DNA from: an uncultured Clostridia bacterium
Lineage (GTDB): Bacteria; Bacillota; Clostridia; Oscillospirales; Ruminococcaceae
NCBI GenBank assembly: GCA_945910815.1
Contig: CAMDZD010000002.1
Coordinates: 62,001-126,000, forward strand
Direction of reading: 5' to 3'
DNA length: 64,000 nucleotides
Shown: piece after piece, positions 45,394-54,868 of the stretch
How the letters are laid out: every line of letters starts with the position of its first letter
Numbering within the stretch: the stretch's first letter is position 1
Translations under genes and position numbers: made by a program
Notes under the pieces: model-generated
Told to the model about the DNA's origin: nothing
The model's database searches: none
The model's input: the letters and a program-made list of their open reading frames with translations, nothing else

Positions 45394-46061
45394 AATAATA
45401 TCTCACCTGTTTTTCTGTCATAGAGCTGATATAATAATGCGTTGCATATCGATACCGCAACAGTACTTCCTCCCTTTCTGCCCTCTGATACTATATAGGG
45501 GATTTTATCCGACATAATAAGATTTTTAGACTGTACAACATTGACGAATCCGACCGGTACACCTATTATAAGTGCAGGATTTATTTCTCCGGAAAGTATA
45601 AGCTCATGAAGGCATATCAGAGCTGTGGGAGCGTTTCCGACCGCAAATATAACGTTTTTGTTTTTAAACATATCAACAGCTTTGTGTATAGCCTGTATAG
45701 CTCTTGTGGTATTGTATTTTTTCGCCTCTGCAACGACATCAGGGTCACTTACAAAACAATGTACCTCACAGCCTAAAGCTTTCAGAGCAGGCTTGCTTAT
45801 TCCCGAAAGTATCATTTTTGTATCGGTAATTATTACGGCATTGTTTTTTAATGCATTTAACCCCGATTCAACTGCATTTTCCGAAAATCTTATATTTTTT
45901 ATATAGTCAAAATCTGCCGTTGTATGGATAATACGCTTTAATATAAGGCGTTCGGAATCTGAAAATCCCGAAAAATCCGCCTCGCTCTCTATTATTTCCA
46001 TACTGCGTTTTTCAATATCGGCAGGATTTACATTTTCCATTTTCAAAAAAATCATCTCCAT
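45390..46061 (-). CDS. cbiC: Cobalt-precorrin-8 methylmutase
   Basis: A 223-residue CbiC/CobH that moves a methyl group from C11 to C12 to form cobyrinate. The catalytic histidine lies in LKRIIHTTADFDYIKNIRFS. VITDTKMILSGISK, FAVGNAPTALICLHELIL and VGFVNVVQSKNLI are typical. Start choice is open: ATG 46061, or TTG 46046 nine bases after GGAG. Either overlaps or nearly touches tcdA. It is the first cobalamin gene of the run. Confidence 0.95.
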   Translation of the reverse strand: MEMIFLKMENVNPADIEKRSMEIIESEADFSGFSDSERLILKRIIHTTADFDYIKNIRFSENAVESGLNALKNNAVIITDTKMILSGISKPALKALGCEVHCFVSDPDVVAEAKKYNTTRAIQAIHKAVDMFKNKNVIFAVGNAPTALICLHELILSGEINPALIIGVPVGFVNVVQSKNLIMSDKIPYIVSEGRKGGSTVAVSICNALLYQLYDRKTGEILL

Positions 46062-46768
46062 TCAGATGTAAGGTCTTTTATTACCTCTCCCGCAATAATC
46101 AGACCTGCTACGGACGGTACAAAAGCATTGCTTGACGGTATACGCTTTTTTCCCTTTTCCTCATAGTTTTCAGTATCAGGTATAAAAGGTTGTTCCTTTG
46201 AATAAACTGTCCTGAGTCGCTTTACTCCACGTTTTTTAAGTTCATAACGCATTACTCTTGCAAGGGGGCATACAGAAGTTTTATATATATCCGATACTTC
46301 AAACATAGTCGGGTCAAGCTTGTTACCTGCACCCATTGAGCTTATTATAGGAGTTCCCGATTCCTGTGCTTTAACTGCAAGTTCGATTTTTCCCGATACA
46401 GTATCTATCGCATCAACTATATAATCATACTGACTGAAATCAAATTCCGATGAAGTTTCGGGAGTGTAGAAAGTTCTGTATTTTCTCACATGACATTCGG
46501 GATTTATCTGCATAATGCGTTTTTCCGCAACATCGGTCTTATACTGTCCGACAGTATCCAGTAAAGCATAAATCTGACGGTTTATATTAGTAATGCTTAC
46601 GATGTCATTGTCGATTAAATCAAGAGAACCTATACCACTTCTGACAAGTGCCTCAACAGTATATCCGCCTACTCCGCCTATACCGAATACGGCTACTCTT
46701 GATTCAGATAATTTTTTCATCGCATTACTGCCGAGCATAAGCTCCGTTCTTGAAAACTGATTAAGCAT
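46052..46768 (-). CDS. tcdA: tRNA threonylcarbamoyladenosine dehydratase (TcdA/CsdL type)
   Basis: A 238-residue ThiF/E1-like enzyme. It uses ATP to cyclise t6A37 in tRNA to ct6A. The nucleotide-binding motif is VAVFGIGGVGGYTVEALVRSG. DNDIVSITNINRQIYAL and YIVDAIDTVSGKIELAVKA are standard for TcdA. It lies 20 bases after ttcA and overlaps cbiC. With mtaB elsewhere in the window, this organism modifies t6A in two ways. Confidence 0.93.
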   Translation of the reverse strand: MLNQFSRTELMLGSNAMKKLSESRVAVFGIGGVGGYTVEALVRSGIGSLDLIDNDIVSITNINRQIYALLDTVGQYKTDVAEKRIMQINPECHVRKYRTFYTPETSSEFDFSQYDYIVDAIDTVSGKIELAVKAQESGTPIISSMGAGNKLDPTMFEVSDIYKTSVCPLARVMRYELKKRGVKRLRTVYSKEQPFIPDTENYEEKGKKRIPSSNAFVPSVAGLIIAGEVIKDLTSEWR

Positions 46769-46788
46769 TTTTATTTCTCCTTACTGAA

Positions 46789-47604
46789 TTAATAATTATC
46801 AAGAAAGCTTGTGTATTCATCGCCCTTATGATACGATATAATAGTATCAAGATTTACATTTTCAACACTGCGGAATATATTTATATCCACATTCGGATTT
46901 ATTTTTTTCATATCTGCAATAAGCTCTTTCATTTCCTGACGCTTTGAAGTGTTTCCGCCGTCCTGAGTATGTTCCATATTTTCGGTAAAACGGCATGCAC
47001 ACTGTATAAACTCAAGATTATTATATCTTGCCCACGCTTTTATATCCGATTCACGCACCATATAAAGAGGACGGATAAGCTCCATATTCCCGAAATTTGA
47101 ACTGTGCAGTTTAGGCATCATTGTCTGAACCTGTCCGCCGTAAAGCATACCCATCAGTATAGTTTCGATAACGTCATTGAAATGATGTCCGAGTGCAATT
47201 TTATTACAGCCGAGACTTTCCGCATAGCTGTAAAGATGACCTCTCCTCATTCTTGCACACAGATAGCACGGACTGTCATCTACATCGGCAACTATATTGA
47301 ATATTTCGGATTTGTATATTTTAACCGGTATTCCTAAAAGTTCCGCATTATCAATAATTTTCTGAAGATTTCTTTCATTATATCCTGGATTCATAACGAT
47401 GTATTCCGCCTCAAACGGAACATCACTGTATTTCTGAAGTCGCTGTATGCACTTCGCCATAAGCATAGAGTCCTTGCCTCCGGATATACAGACAGCTATT
47501 CTGTCACCCTCCTGTATTAATTCATATTCCTTTATGCTTTTTACAAATCTGTTCCAGATTGTCTTTTTGAATTTCTTAACTATACTTGTTTCGATACTGT
47601 CCAT
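46789..47604 (-). CDS. ttcA: TtcA-family tRNA thiolation enzyme
   Basis: A 271-residue PP-loop ATPase of the TtcA/TtuA group, which places sulfur on tRNA bases (2-thiocytidine at position 32 for TtcA). The PP-loop is AVCISGGKDSMLMAKCIQRL. The iron-sulfur cysteines are in CYLCARMRRGHLYS and a later CACRF. LGHHFNDVIETILMGMLYGG is typical. It is the promoter-proximal gene of the long cobalamin transcript. Confidence 0.88.
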   Translation of the reverse strand: MDSIETSIVKKFKKTIWNRFVKSIKEYELIQEGDRIAVCISGGKDSMLMAKCIQRLQKYSDVPFEAEYIVMNPGYNERNLQKIIDNAELLGIPVKIYKSEIFNIVADVDDSPCYLCARMRRGHLYSYAESLGCNKIALGHHFNDVIETILMGMLYGGQVQTMMPKLHSSNFGNMELIRPLYMVRESDIKAWARYNNLEFIQCACRFTENMEHTQDGGNTSKRQEMKELIADMKKINPNVDINIFRSVENVNLDTIISYHKGDEYTSFLDNY

Positions 47605-47637
47605 AAAAAAAATTCAGCTCCTTAAAAATATAGAAAC

Positions 47638-47666
47638 ATTATATCATATATCATCTGAAAAATCAA
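47638..47666 (-). promoter_or_regulatory. Promoter of the ttcA-tcdA-cobalamin operon
   Basis: The minus strand reads TTGATT, 17 bases, TATAAT with TGA before the -10 box, 33 bases before the ttcA ATG. No other clear promoter was seen between here and 31 kb, because the genes abut. Confidence 0.7.
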
Positions 47667-47705
47667 TACAGGCTTTTTGTGTTTTGTTTCCCTCGGGAAA
47701 TTTTG

Positions 47706-47733
47706 TTGACTTTTATTCCCGAAATGATATAAT
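47706..47733 (+). promoter_or_regulatory. Promoter of feoAB
   Basis: TTGACT, 16 bases, TATAAT with TGA before the -10 box. It lies about 32 bases before the preferred start. No obvious Fur or DtxR box was seen by eye. Confidence 0.65.
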
Positions 47734-47765
47734 ATTTCTGTAAAGATTTGAAAGGAGAATGTTTA

Positions 47766-50114
47766 ATGACGCTGAAAGATTTAAAAACAGGAAAAAGTGC
47801 CGTTATTCTCGAAACGGGCGGAGAGGGTTCGCTCCGTCAGCACTTTCTCGATATGGGAGTTATCCCCGGTGCAGAAGTTACGCTTGTGAAATATGCTCCT
47901 ATGGGTGACCCTATGGAGCTTAGAATACATGGCTATGAGCTTACTCTCCGCCTTGCCGATGCAGAAAAAATTACCATAAGCCCAATTGAAAAAACTGCTG
48001 AAAGCAATATCAGCAGTTCCGCAATAAAGCATAAGCGTGAACATCCCGGACTTGGCGAGGGCGGTAAATATCATGTAAAGGCTGATGAAAATCCTCTCCC
48101 TAAGGGAACTATTCTGACATTCGCACTTGCAGGCAATCAGAACTGCGGAAAAACTACTCTTTTCAATCAGCTTACAGGCTCAAATCAGCATGTCGGAAAT
48201 TTTCCCGGGGTTACTGTCGACCAGAAAAGCGGTATGATTAAAAATCACCCTGAAACACTTATAACCGACCTTCCCGGAATTTATTCTATGTCACCGTATA
48301 CAAGTGAGGAAATCGTTACAAGGGAATTTATAATAAATCAAAAGCCCAAAGGTATTATAAATATAGTTGATGCAACTAATATAGAAAGAAATCTTTATCT
48401 TACAATGCAGTTGATGGAGCTTGATATTCCTATGGTTCTCGCACTTAATATGATGGACGAAATGAGAGGAAACGGCGGTTCTGTACATATCAACGAGCTT
48501 GAGGATATGCTCGGTATTCCTGTTGTGCCTATATCCGCATCAAAAAATGAGGGTATCGATGAACTTGTAAGTCATGCACTGCACGTTGCACAGTATCAGG
48601 AACGCCCCGGAAGAATTGATTTCTGCGGTAAAAACGATAACGGCGGTGCTGTTCACCGATGTCTGCACGGTATTATGGAGCTTATTGAAGACCATGCAAA
48701 ATCTGCCGGTATTCCGGTAAGATTTGCATCAAGCAAGCTTGTTGAGGGCGATAAAATTATTGAAAATGCTCTTAATCTGACCCAGAACGAAAAGGAAATG
48801 ATTGAACATATAGTCTGTCAGATGGAAGAAGAAAGAGGTCTTGACCGTAACGCTTCAATCGCCGATATGAGATTTACTTTCATTAATAAACTGGTAAAAA
48901 ATACTGTTGTAAAGCCTAAGGAAAGCAAGGAACATGAGCGTAGCAGAAAAATAGATAAATTCCTTACCGGAAAATATACGGCTATTCCTGCATTCGCTCT
49001 GATTATGTCTGCCGTATTCTTTCTGACTTTTAATGTAATAGGTGCATTTTTTCAGGGTATTCTCGAAACTGCCGTTGAATCCCTTACGCAGATAATGGAT
49101 TCCGCCTTAAGCTCGTGGCATGTAAATGAGGTACTTCATTCGCTTATAATTGACGGAATTTTTAACGGCGTAGGAAGTGTTTTAAGCTTTCTGCCGGTTA
49201 TAGTTACGCTGTTTTTCTTTCTTTCGATTCTTGAGGACAGCGGATATATGGCGAGAGTTGCCTTTGTTATGGATAAACTGCTAAGAAAAATAGGACTTTC
49301 CGGAAGAAGTATCGTTCCTATGCTTATAGGATTCGGGTGTACAGTTCCGGCAATTATGGCAAGCCGTACACTGCCCTCCGAACGTGACCGAAAAATGACT
49401 ATTCTGCTTACTCCTTTTATGAGCTGTACCGCAAAACTGCCTATATACGGATTTTTTACTTCAATGTTCTTTCCGGAATACAGCGGATTTATTATGATAG
49501 CTCTTTATTTCGGAGGAATTATTGCCGGAATTGTTGTGGCTCTTATTTCAAGAAATACAATGTTTAAAGGTGAGGCTGTTCCGTTTGTTATGGAGCTTCC
49601 GAATTATCGTATGCCTGGAGCTAAAAATGTTGCAATGCTCCTCTGGGATAAGGCTAAGGATTTCCTGCAACGTGCTTTTACCGTTATATTTATTGCATCT
49701 GTAATTATATGGTTCTTACAGAATTTCGATTTACATATACGTATGACTGACAACTCTCAGAATAGTATACTTGCCGTTATTGCGGGATTTATTGCCCCTG
49801 TATTTGCTCCGCTCGGATTCGGTGACTGGAGAATATGCACATCGCTGATAGCAGGCTTTATGGCTAAGGAAAGCGTTGTTTCTACTCTTTCGGTACTTTT
49901 CGGAAATACTGCAAATATTACTTCTCTGCTTGCTCCCGCTGATGCTCTTTCACTGCTTGTATTCTGCCTGCTTTATACTCCCTGCGTTGCCTCAATATCA
50001 GCCGTAAAAAGAGAACTCGGAGGAAAATGGGCTTTCGGTATCGTTGTAGAACAGTGCGTTATTGCGTGGATTTCCGCACTTCTTGTAAGAGCTGTTGCAG
50101 TTATGATAATATAA
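47766..50114 (+). CDS. feoB: Ferrous iron transporter, FeoA-FeoB fusion
   Basis: A 782-residue Fe2+ importer. Residues 1-75 are a FeoA SH3-like domain (TLKDLKTGKSAVI, FLDMGVIPGAEVTLVKYAPM). The FeoB G domain follows with G1 LAGNQNCGKTTLFNQLTG, G3 ITDLPGIYSMSP and G4 LALNMMDE. The membrane part has the gate motifs MLIGFGCTVPAIMASRTL and PFMSCTAKLPIYG, with about eight to ten segments. The ORF track starts at TTG inside the ribosome binding site; the ATG at 47766 after AAAGGAG is preferred. It is monocistronic. Confidence 0.97.
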   Translation: MTLKDLKTGKSAVILETGGEGSLRQHFLDMGVIPGAEVTLVKYAPMGDPMELRIHGYELTLRLADAEKITISPIEKTAESNISSSAIKHKREHPGLGEGGKYHVKADENPLPKGTILTFALAGNQNCGKTTLFNQLTGSNQHVGNFPGVTVDQKSGMIKNHPETLITDLPGIYSMSPYTSEEIVTREFIINQKPKGIINIVDATNIERNLYLTMQLMELDIPMVLALNMMDEMRGNGGSVHINELEDMLGIPVVPISASKNEGIDELVSHALHVAQYQERPGRIDFCGKNDNGGAVHRCLHGIMELIEDHAKSAGIPVRFASSKLVEGDKIIENALNLTQNEKEMIEHIVCQMEEERGLDRNASIADMRFTFINKLVKNTVVKPKESKEHERSRKIDKFLTGKYTAIPAFALIMSAVFFLTFNVIGAFFQGILETAVESLTQIMDSALSSWHVNEVLHSLIIDGIFNGVGSVLSFLPVIVTLFFFLSILEDSGYMARVAFVMDKLLRKIGLSGRSIVPMLIGFGCTVPAIMASRTLPSERDRKMTILLTPFMSCTAKLPIYGFFTSMFFPEYSGFIMIALYFGGIIAGIVVALISRNTMFKGEAVPFVMELPNYRMPGAKNVAMLLWDKAKDFLQRAFTVIFIASVIIWFLQNFDLHIRMTDNSQNSILAVIAGFIAPVFAPLGFGDWRICTSLIAGFMAKESVVSTLSVLFGNTANITSLLAPADALSLLVFCLLYTPCVASISAVKRELGGKWAFGIVVEQCVIAWISALLVRAVAVMII

Positions 50115-50123
50115 ATATTCAAG

Positions 50124-50145
50124 GGACGCACCTTTCAATGCGTCC
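50124..50145 (+). terminator. Terminator of feoB
   Basis: GGACGCA and TGCGTCC pair around an eight-base loop and are followed by TGTTTTTTTG, ten bases past the stop. Confidence 0.9.
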
Positions 50146-50156
50146 TGTTTTTTTGT

Positions 50157-52376
50157 TTATGACTGTTCGCTTAAATAAATTGATACTCTGCTTTGAATAC
50201 GTTCCGCACATTCTTCAGCGGATATATTTCCGTTTATAAATTCATTAAATTCCTCGTCCATAATATAAGTAATATATCCGTTTCTGTAAATCAAAGTATC
50301 GCATGTATCAAGATATTTTATAAAATCCCTGTATACTTCATCACTTAAAGGGTTGCCGTAAAAATAAGTTTTGCTGTCTGCACTGTTATGCTGATATATT
50401 CCGGCAGATTTTTTAGATATATCCTTTCTTGTCGCAAGGTAACCGCTGTACATTGACGGTGTATTCTGCTGATATTCTGCACTCATTATGTAATTTATAT
50501 ATTCCCACGCACCTTCCGTACAACTGCCGTTTGATATAACGGAATAAATATGGTTTGACGAAATAATTCCGGAATGATTATCGTCAGGGATTCCCAGAAA
50601 TGTTATATTTTCAATGTCCATGGAGCGAATCTGACTTAAATCCGAAAGTGAACTCAATGACATAATATATTCGCTTGTCAAGAGAGATTTTTTGTTTTTA
50701 AGCATTGAGTGTGTTTCCTGATTTACAAGTTCCTGTTCTTCCTGAGTCAGTGAGCTGTAATCACGTTCCGGAAGCATTGGAACATCCCGGCAGAACTCAA
50801 GAAATTTTATAAATTTTTCGGAATCAAAACTGCATGACGAATTTTCATAATCAATCCATGCTCTTGTATTATATCCACCGAACATTTCAAAAACCTGCGT
50901 TCTTGTGTTAAGTGATTCGTTGTTTGAAAGAGTCATTCCCTCAGGCAGATTTTCAGTTATTTCATACATATCCTCATAAGACCAGTTTTCATATTCTTTT
51001 CCGACAACTTCACTGTTTGCGATACAGGTCATTATATAATACTGTGAACATATACCATAAAGTCCGTTTTTATATTCAAAGGCATTGATAACATTTTCAC
51101 GGACATCATCTTTTGAAAATCCGCCGTATTTTTTCATTAAGTCATACATATTCAGAAATACTTCCGAGTCAGCATACTGATACATTTTTGAAGTCTGACT
51201 GTATACAAACAAATCAGGAGCATTTCCGGAAATCAAATCCCTGTTAAATTCATCATAATCTCCGCCGTATGACTTACATTCCACAATATATTCATCGCTT
51301 CTTTTGTTGAATCCCGATATAACGGCATTCAAATCATCATAGGCTGTATCCTCAACGCCAAGAATTACTGTTTTTTTGTTTTCAACATAATCATCAGGTC
51401 TTGCTGTAAGAACTGATATATACGTCATTCCGCTTGAACTGCAACCGTACATCATAATACGACCTTCTGAACCTATGCAGATTTCATATACTTCCGATGA
51501 AATTATATTTGATTTTGAAAAGTCAAGTATTTTTATAAATTCATTGCTTTCAGTAAGTCCGAAATATCCCTCATTCATTCGCATATACATTCTGAATCCG
51601 TTTGTGCCTCGTCTCAGCGAACCACATATGCTTAAATAATTATCAGTTTCAATTTTCTCAGATATATTTTTCAGAGAATTTTCCTCATAAAATGAAAGAG
51701 TCTTAAACTCCCCGACTGCAAGCTTTCCGGAATTGTCCGTGCCTGAAAAGTCAATTCCCTTATCGCTCTGAACTGTATCAGTTATTTTTCCGTCAGAACT
51801 GAATTTTACAAGTGATGTATAGAAATTTGCCGTATATGTATCATCATTATTTCTGACAAGTCCGTTTATATGGGATTCCGTAAGATTATAATATTTTTCC
51901 ATATTATTAATATCAGTTTCGGATATAAGATTTCCGGAGCTGTCATATTTTGCAAGCTCAAACGATAAAACAGCATTGCTGATATAATCCTGTTCATCAA
52001 ATTCACCGTTTTCGGGGAAATCATAATCGCATATATATTTCAGCTGTGAAATTTCTCCGTCAGGACTTATGTCATACATACATTCTGTAATATTTTCCCT
52101 TTTGCGCAGAATTTCCGTGCTTTCGGTTTTAAAATCCGAATCAAGAATACAAAACTTTATATTATAAGAAAAATCATTGTAAATTATATAATGCCTTTCA
52201 AGATTTTCCGCATATTCCATATACTCAAAAATATTGTAATCTTCGGGCATATTCAGATGTTCTTCCTTGTACATAGTCTGTGTGACCGGTACGGGAATAT
52301 TTTCTGTATTTTTTTCTCCGCAGGAACATACAGAAAAAACAATCATAACTGCAAAAGCTTTTAAAAATTTTTTCAT
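50157..52376 (-). CDS. Large lipoprotein with extracellular solute-binding domain
   Basis: A 739-residue exported protein. The signal peptide ends in VCSC, a lipobox-like site near residue 19. Residues 30-330 are rich in short beta-strand repeats and acidic residues and match no family I can name. Residues 340-739 resemble ABC solute-binding proteins (family 1): YDDLNAVISGFNKRSDEYIVECKSY, PDLFVYS, and LFVYSQTSKMYQYADSEVF. No permease genes are near. It may act as a binding sensor partner for the two-component system upstream. GAAAGGAAG precedes the ATG. A terminator separates it from the kinase gene. Confidence 0.78.
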   Translation of the reverse strand: MKKFLKAFAVMIVFSVCSCGEKNTENIPVPVTQTMYKEEHLNMPEDYNIFEYMEYAENLERHYIIYNDFSYNIKFCILDSDFKTESTEILRKRENITECMYDISPDGEISQLKYICDYDFPENGEFDEQDYISNAVLSFELAKYDSSGNLISETDINNMEKYYNLTESHINGLVRNNDDTYTANFYTSLVKFSSDGKITDTVQSDKGIDFSGTDNSGKLAVGEFKTLSFYEENSLKNISEKIETDNYLSICGSLRRGTNGFRMYMRMNEGYFGLTESNEFIKILDFSKSNIISSEVYEICIGSEGRIMMYGCSSSGMTYISVLTARPDDYVENKKTVILGVEDTAYDDLNAVISGFNKRSDEYIVECKSYGGDYDEFNRDLISGNAPDLFVYSQTSKMYQYADSEVFLNMYDLMKKYGGFSKDDVRENVINAFEYKNGLYGICSQYYIMTCIANSEVVGKEYENWSYEDMYEITENLPEGMTLSNNESLNTRTQVFEMFGGYNTRAWIDYENSSCSFDSEKFIKFLEFCRDVPMLPERDYSSLTQEEQELVNQETHSMLKNKKSLLTSEYIMSLSSLSDLSQIRSMDIENITFLGIPDDNHSGIISSNHIYSVISNGSCTEGAWEYINYIMSAEYQQNTPSMYSGYLATRKDISKKSAGIYQHNSADSKTYFYGNPLSDEVYRDFIKYLDTCDTLIYRNGYITYIMDEEFNEFINGNISAEECAERIQSRVSIYLSEQS

Positions 52377-52453
52377 AGTCAGAACTTCCTTTCAGTGTTT
52401 TATATATAAGTGATTTTCAGACACAAAAAAGACGAACTTTTTTGAAAAAAATC

Positions 52454-52479
52454 GGGCGGATTATTTAAAAAATCCGCCC
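52454..52479 (-). terminator. Terminator after the sensor kinase gene
   Basis: GGGCGGATT and AATCCGCCC form a nine-base stem. On the minus strand it is followed by GATTTTTTT. It separates the YfhO-regulator-kinase operon from the lipoprotein gene. Confidence 0.85.
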
Positions 52480-52488
52480 TTGAATTTT

Positions 52489-54867
52489 TTATCCGTTTTT
52501 TCGGAGAGGGTATCTTGTTTCCGCAATAAATACATCTCCGTCAATTTTTATGTTGAAATTACCTCCGCAAGCTTCAGTGAAACTTTTTGCTATCGAAAGA
52601 CCTAAGCCGTTTCCCTCGCTTGTACGTGATTCGTCACCCCTTGTAAAGCGTTCGGTTATTTCCTCCGGAGTGAATTTCATTTCATATGCCGATATATTTT
52701 TTATCTCTGTTATTACCTCGTTTTGTACTGTGTAAAGCTTTATGTATATTCTTGTTCCGTTCATTGAATACTTAAGAGCATTGTCTATAAGATTCTGATA
52801 TACTCTGTAAAGCTTTTTTCCCTCCGCATATATGGGAGCTGTCTCCGTCTGAATATCCGTGCGGATTTCCCTGCCGTATTTTTCTATCTTGTCCGACATA
52901 TCCGCTTTAACCTGTTCAATAAGTATGCACATATCTATATTTTCAAGTGCTATATCTGTATTGCTTGTAGCTTTTGCAAGGTCGAATAAATCAGATACTA
53001 TTGATTTAAGTCTCGCTGATTTCTGTTCAAGTATCTTTACATAATCCGAAGCTTCCGGAGTAAGTTCTTCCGCTGAAAGCAAATCTATATAGCTTATTAT
53101 CGATGTCAGCGGAGTTTTGAGGTCATGCGATACATTTGTTACAAGGTCAATTTTCATACGCTCCGATTTTATCTGATTTTCGACAGCCGTCTGTATTCCG
53201 TCTGAAATATTGTCAAGCATTATATTCATTTTGTATGTGACATCTTTTTCCGGAACGCCTGACGGACTGTAATCGCCTTTTGTCATATTTTCGATTCGCT
53301 CGCTTAGTCTGGTCATTGACTGCAAATCATTGAAATTAAGAAATACATACAAACCCAGTATAATCAAACTGCATATAATTATAATTTCTTCAGTTCGGAA
53401 ATCCATTCCAATAATTATTATAATTATTTCCGCAATACTGCATATTCCCAGTCTTTTCAAAAACTTAAATGCAAATGCATTGTTTCTGATTATATATTTT
53501 GCAGATACTCTCTGTTTCCATTCTTTTTTGACTATTAAAAAGCCTTTTTTCAGCCACCCGAAAAATTTCTTCAATATTTTTACCGAAATTGTTGTTTCGC
53601 AAAATTTTCCGCATTTGAATTTCCTGATTATCGAACCCAGCAGAATCATTATCATAGAATATATAACAGGTATAATCAATGCATACATAATCTGCACAAG
53701 ATAATAGCTGTTGTTAAGATTATAGCTCATAATACTTATTGTATGCGGTGCGGCAAAAAATCCCCCGATGACAATAAATCCGGCTATGCCTGCTAAAAGC
53801 ACTTCACTCCATATTCTGTCAAAATGACGGAATATAAATTTGTTTTCCTCAACGCTCCAGCCGTCCGCAGTCAGAACATATACGCTTAATATCAGTGCTA
53901 CAAATAAAAGCGGTATCAGAATTGCTATGCTTTTTGTAATATTATCCTCTTTCTGCTGACGCATCATAAGAGAGTTTTCATATTCAGCTATCATATTATC
54001 TGAAGGAACTATTGCTATTTTAAGATTTTCATTACTGCCTTCATATTCAGAAAAATTTGAATAATCAACTTTATGCCATTCGTTTGCTTGTCCGTCATAT
54101 ATCATTATTTCGCCGTCTTTTGGGGTCTGATAAGGTACTATCGTTGTGCCTTCAACTGTTTCTTCCGATTCATAATAATCATTATATCCGTATTCATAAT
54201 TTTCATAATCAATCGGCAAAGGCGTTGAACCGTCCTTTTTATAGTATATTTTTACTCCGTAGTTGTCTGTATAATAATCAAGTCCCGTTGTATCAAAATC
54301 AAACAATGCTACATTCTTTTCCGTTAAATTGAAATTATAGTAATACATTCCGTAACTTGTACTGTACCACGAATTATAATGCAGATTGTCGAAAATATAT
54401 TCCGGTATATTATGATAGTCTCCACGATAAAATAAACAGTATTTGCTGTAATCCGCCATAAGCTGTTCAGACGTATTGTCCGTATTGGTAAGAATACGAT
54501 TATTATATGATACATAATATCTGAAATCATTAATATAATCAAGCTCAGGCCTTCCGTTTTCATCAAGCAGACCTTTTTCTGAAAGAGCTGATTTTATTGA
54601 GCTTTCAAGCTCCTTTGAACAGGTATATTTTCCCTTTGAATCCGTATTTTTAAGATATGTATTTCCTATCAGCCAGAGTTTATCGAATAAATTCATCATA
54701 CTGTCGCTGTATTCATAGCTTTCCAGACTGCTCGGGACATAGTTGCAGAAAAGTTCCTTATTATCGACAATTGAATCTACAAAGCCGAATGTACACGCTC
54801 CTATGATAATAAATGCCAGTATAAATGCGGTTACCCTTGTTTTTACGGATTTTAAAAATTTCATCAT
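52489..54867 (-). CDS. Membrane sensor histidine kinase
   Basis: A kinase of about 792 residues. One N-terminal membrane segment is followed by about 270 extracellular residues that are rich in Tyr, Asn and Asp. Several further membrane segments lie between about 315 and 500. The cytoplasmic half has the H-box VTNVSHDLKTPLTSIISYIDLL, the N-box YRVYQNLIDNALKYSMNG and a G-box with GNGLGLSIAKSFTEACGG. The ORF track begins at TTG; GGGAGGTG lies seven bases before the ATG at 54867, one base after the regulator stop. Its partner is the upstream OmpR-type regulator. Confidence 0.93.
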   Translation of the reverse strand: MMKFLKSVKTRVTAFILAFIIIGACTFGFVDSIVDNKELFCNYVPSSLESYEYSDSMMNLFDKLWLIGNTYLKNTDSKGKYTCSKELESSIKSALSEKGLLDENGRPELDYINDFRYYVSYNNRILTNTDNTSEQLMADYSKYCLFYRGDYHNIPEYIFDNLHYNSWYSTSYGMYYYNFNLTEKNVALFDFDTTGLDYYTDNYGVKIYYKKDGSTPLPIDYENYEYGYNDYYESEETVEGTTIVPYQTPKDGEIMIYDGQANEWHKVDYSNFSEYEGSNENLKIAIVPSDNMIAEYENSLMMRQQKEDNITKSIAILIPLLFVALILSVYVLTADGWSVEENKFIFRHFDRIWSEVLLAGIAGFIVIGGFFAAPHTISIMSYNLNNSYYLVQIMYALIIPVIYSMIMILLGSIIRKFKCGKFCETTISVKILKKFFGWLKKGFLIVKKEWKQRVSAKYIIRNNAFAFKFLKRLGICSIAEIIIIIIGMDFRTEEIIIICSLIILGLYVFLNFNDLQSMTRLSERIENMTKGDYSPSGVPEKDVTYKMNIMLDNISDGIQTAVENQIKSERMKIDLVTNVSHDLKTPLTSIISYIDLLSAEELTPEASDYVKILEQKSARLKSIVSDLFDLAKATSNTDIALENIDMCILIEQVKADMSDKIEKYGREIRTDIQTETAPIYAEGKKLYRVYQNLIDNALKYSMNGTRIYIKLYTVQNEVITEIKNISAYEMKFTPEEITERFTRGDESRTSEGNGLGLSIAKSFTEACGGNFNIKIDGDVFIAETRYPLRKNG

Positions 54868-54868
54868 T

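Noticed and set aside
47605-47765. Cobalamin riboswitch before the cobalamin operon
   Set aside because: The divergent gap is about 160 bases, holds two promoters, and leaves only about 30 bases of leader. No B12-box-like sequence was seen.
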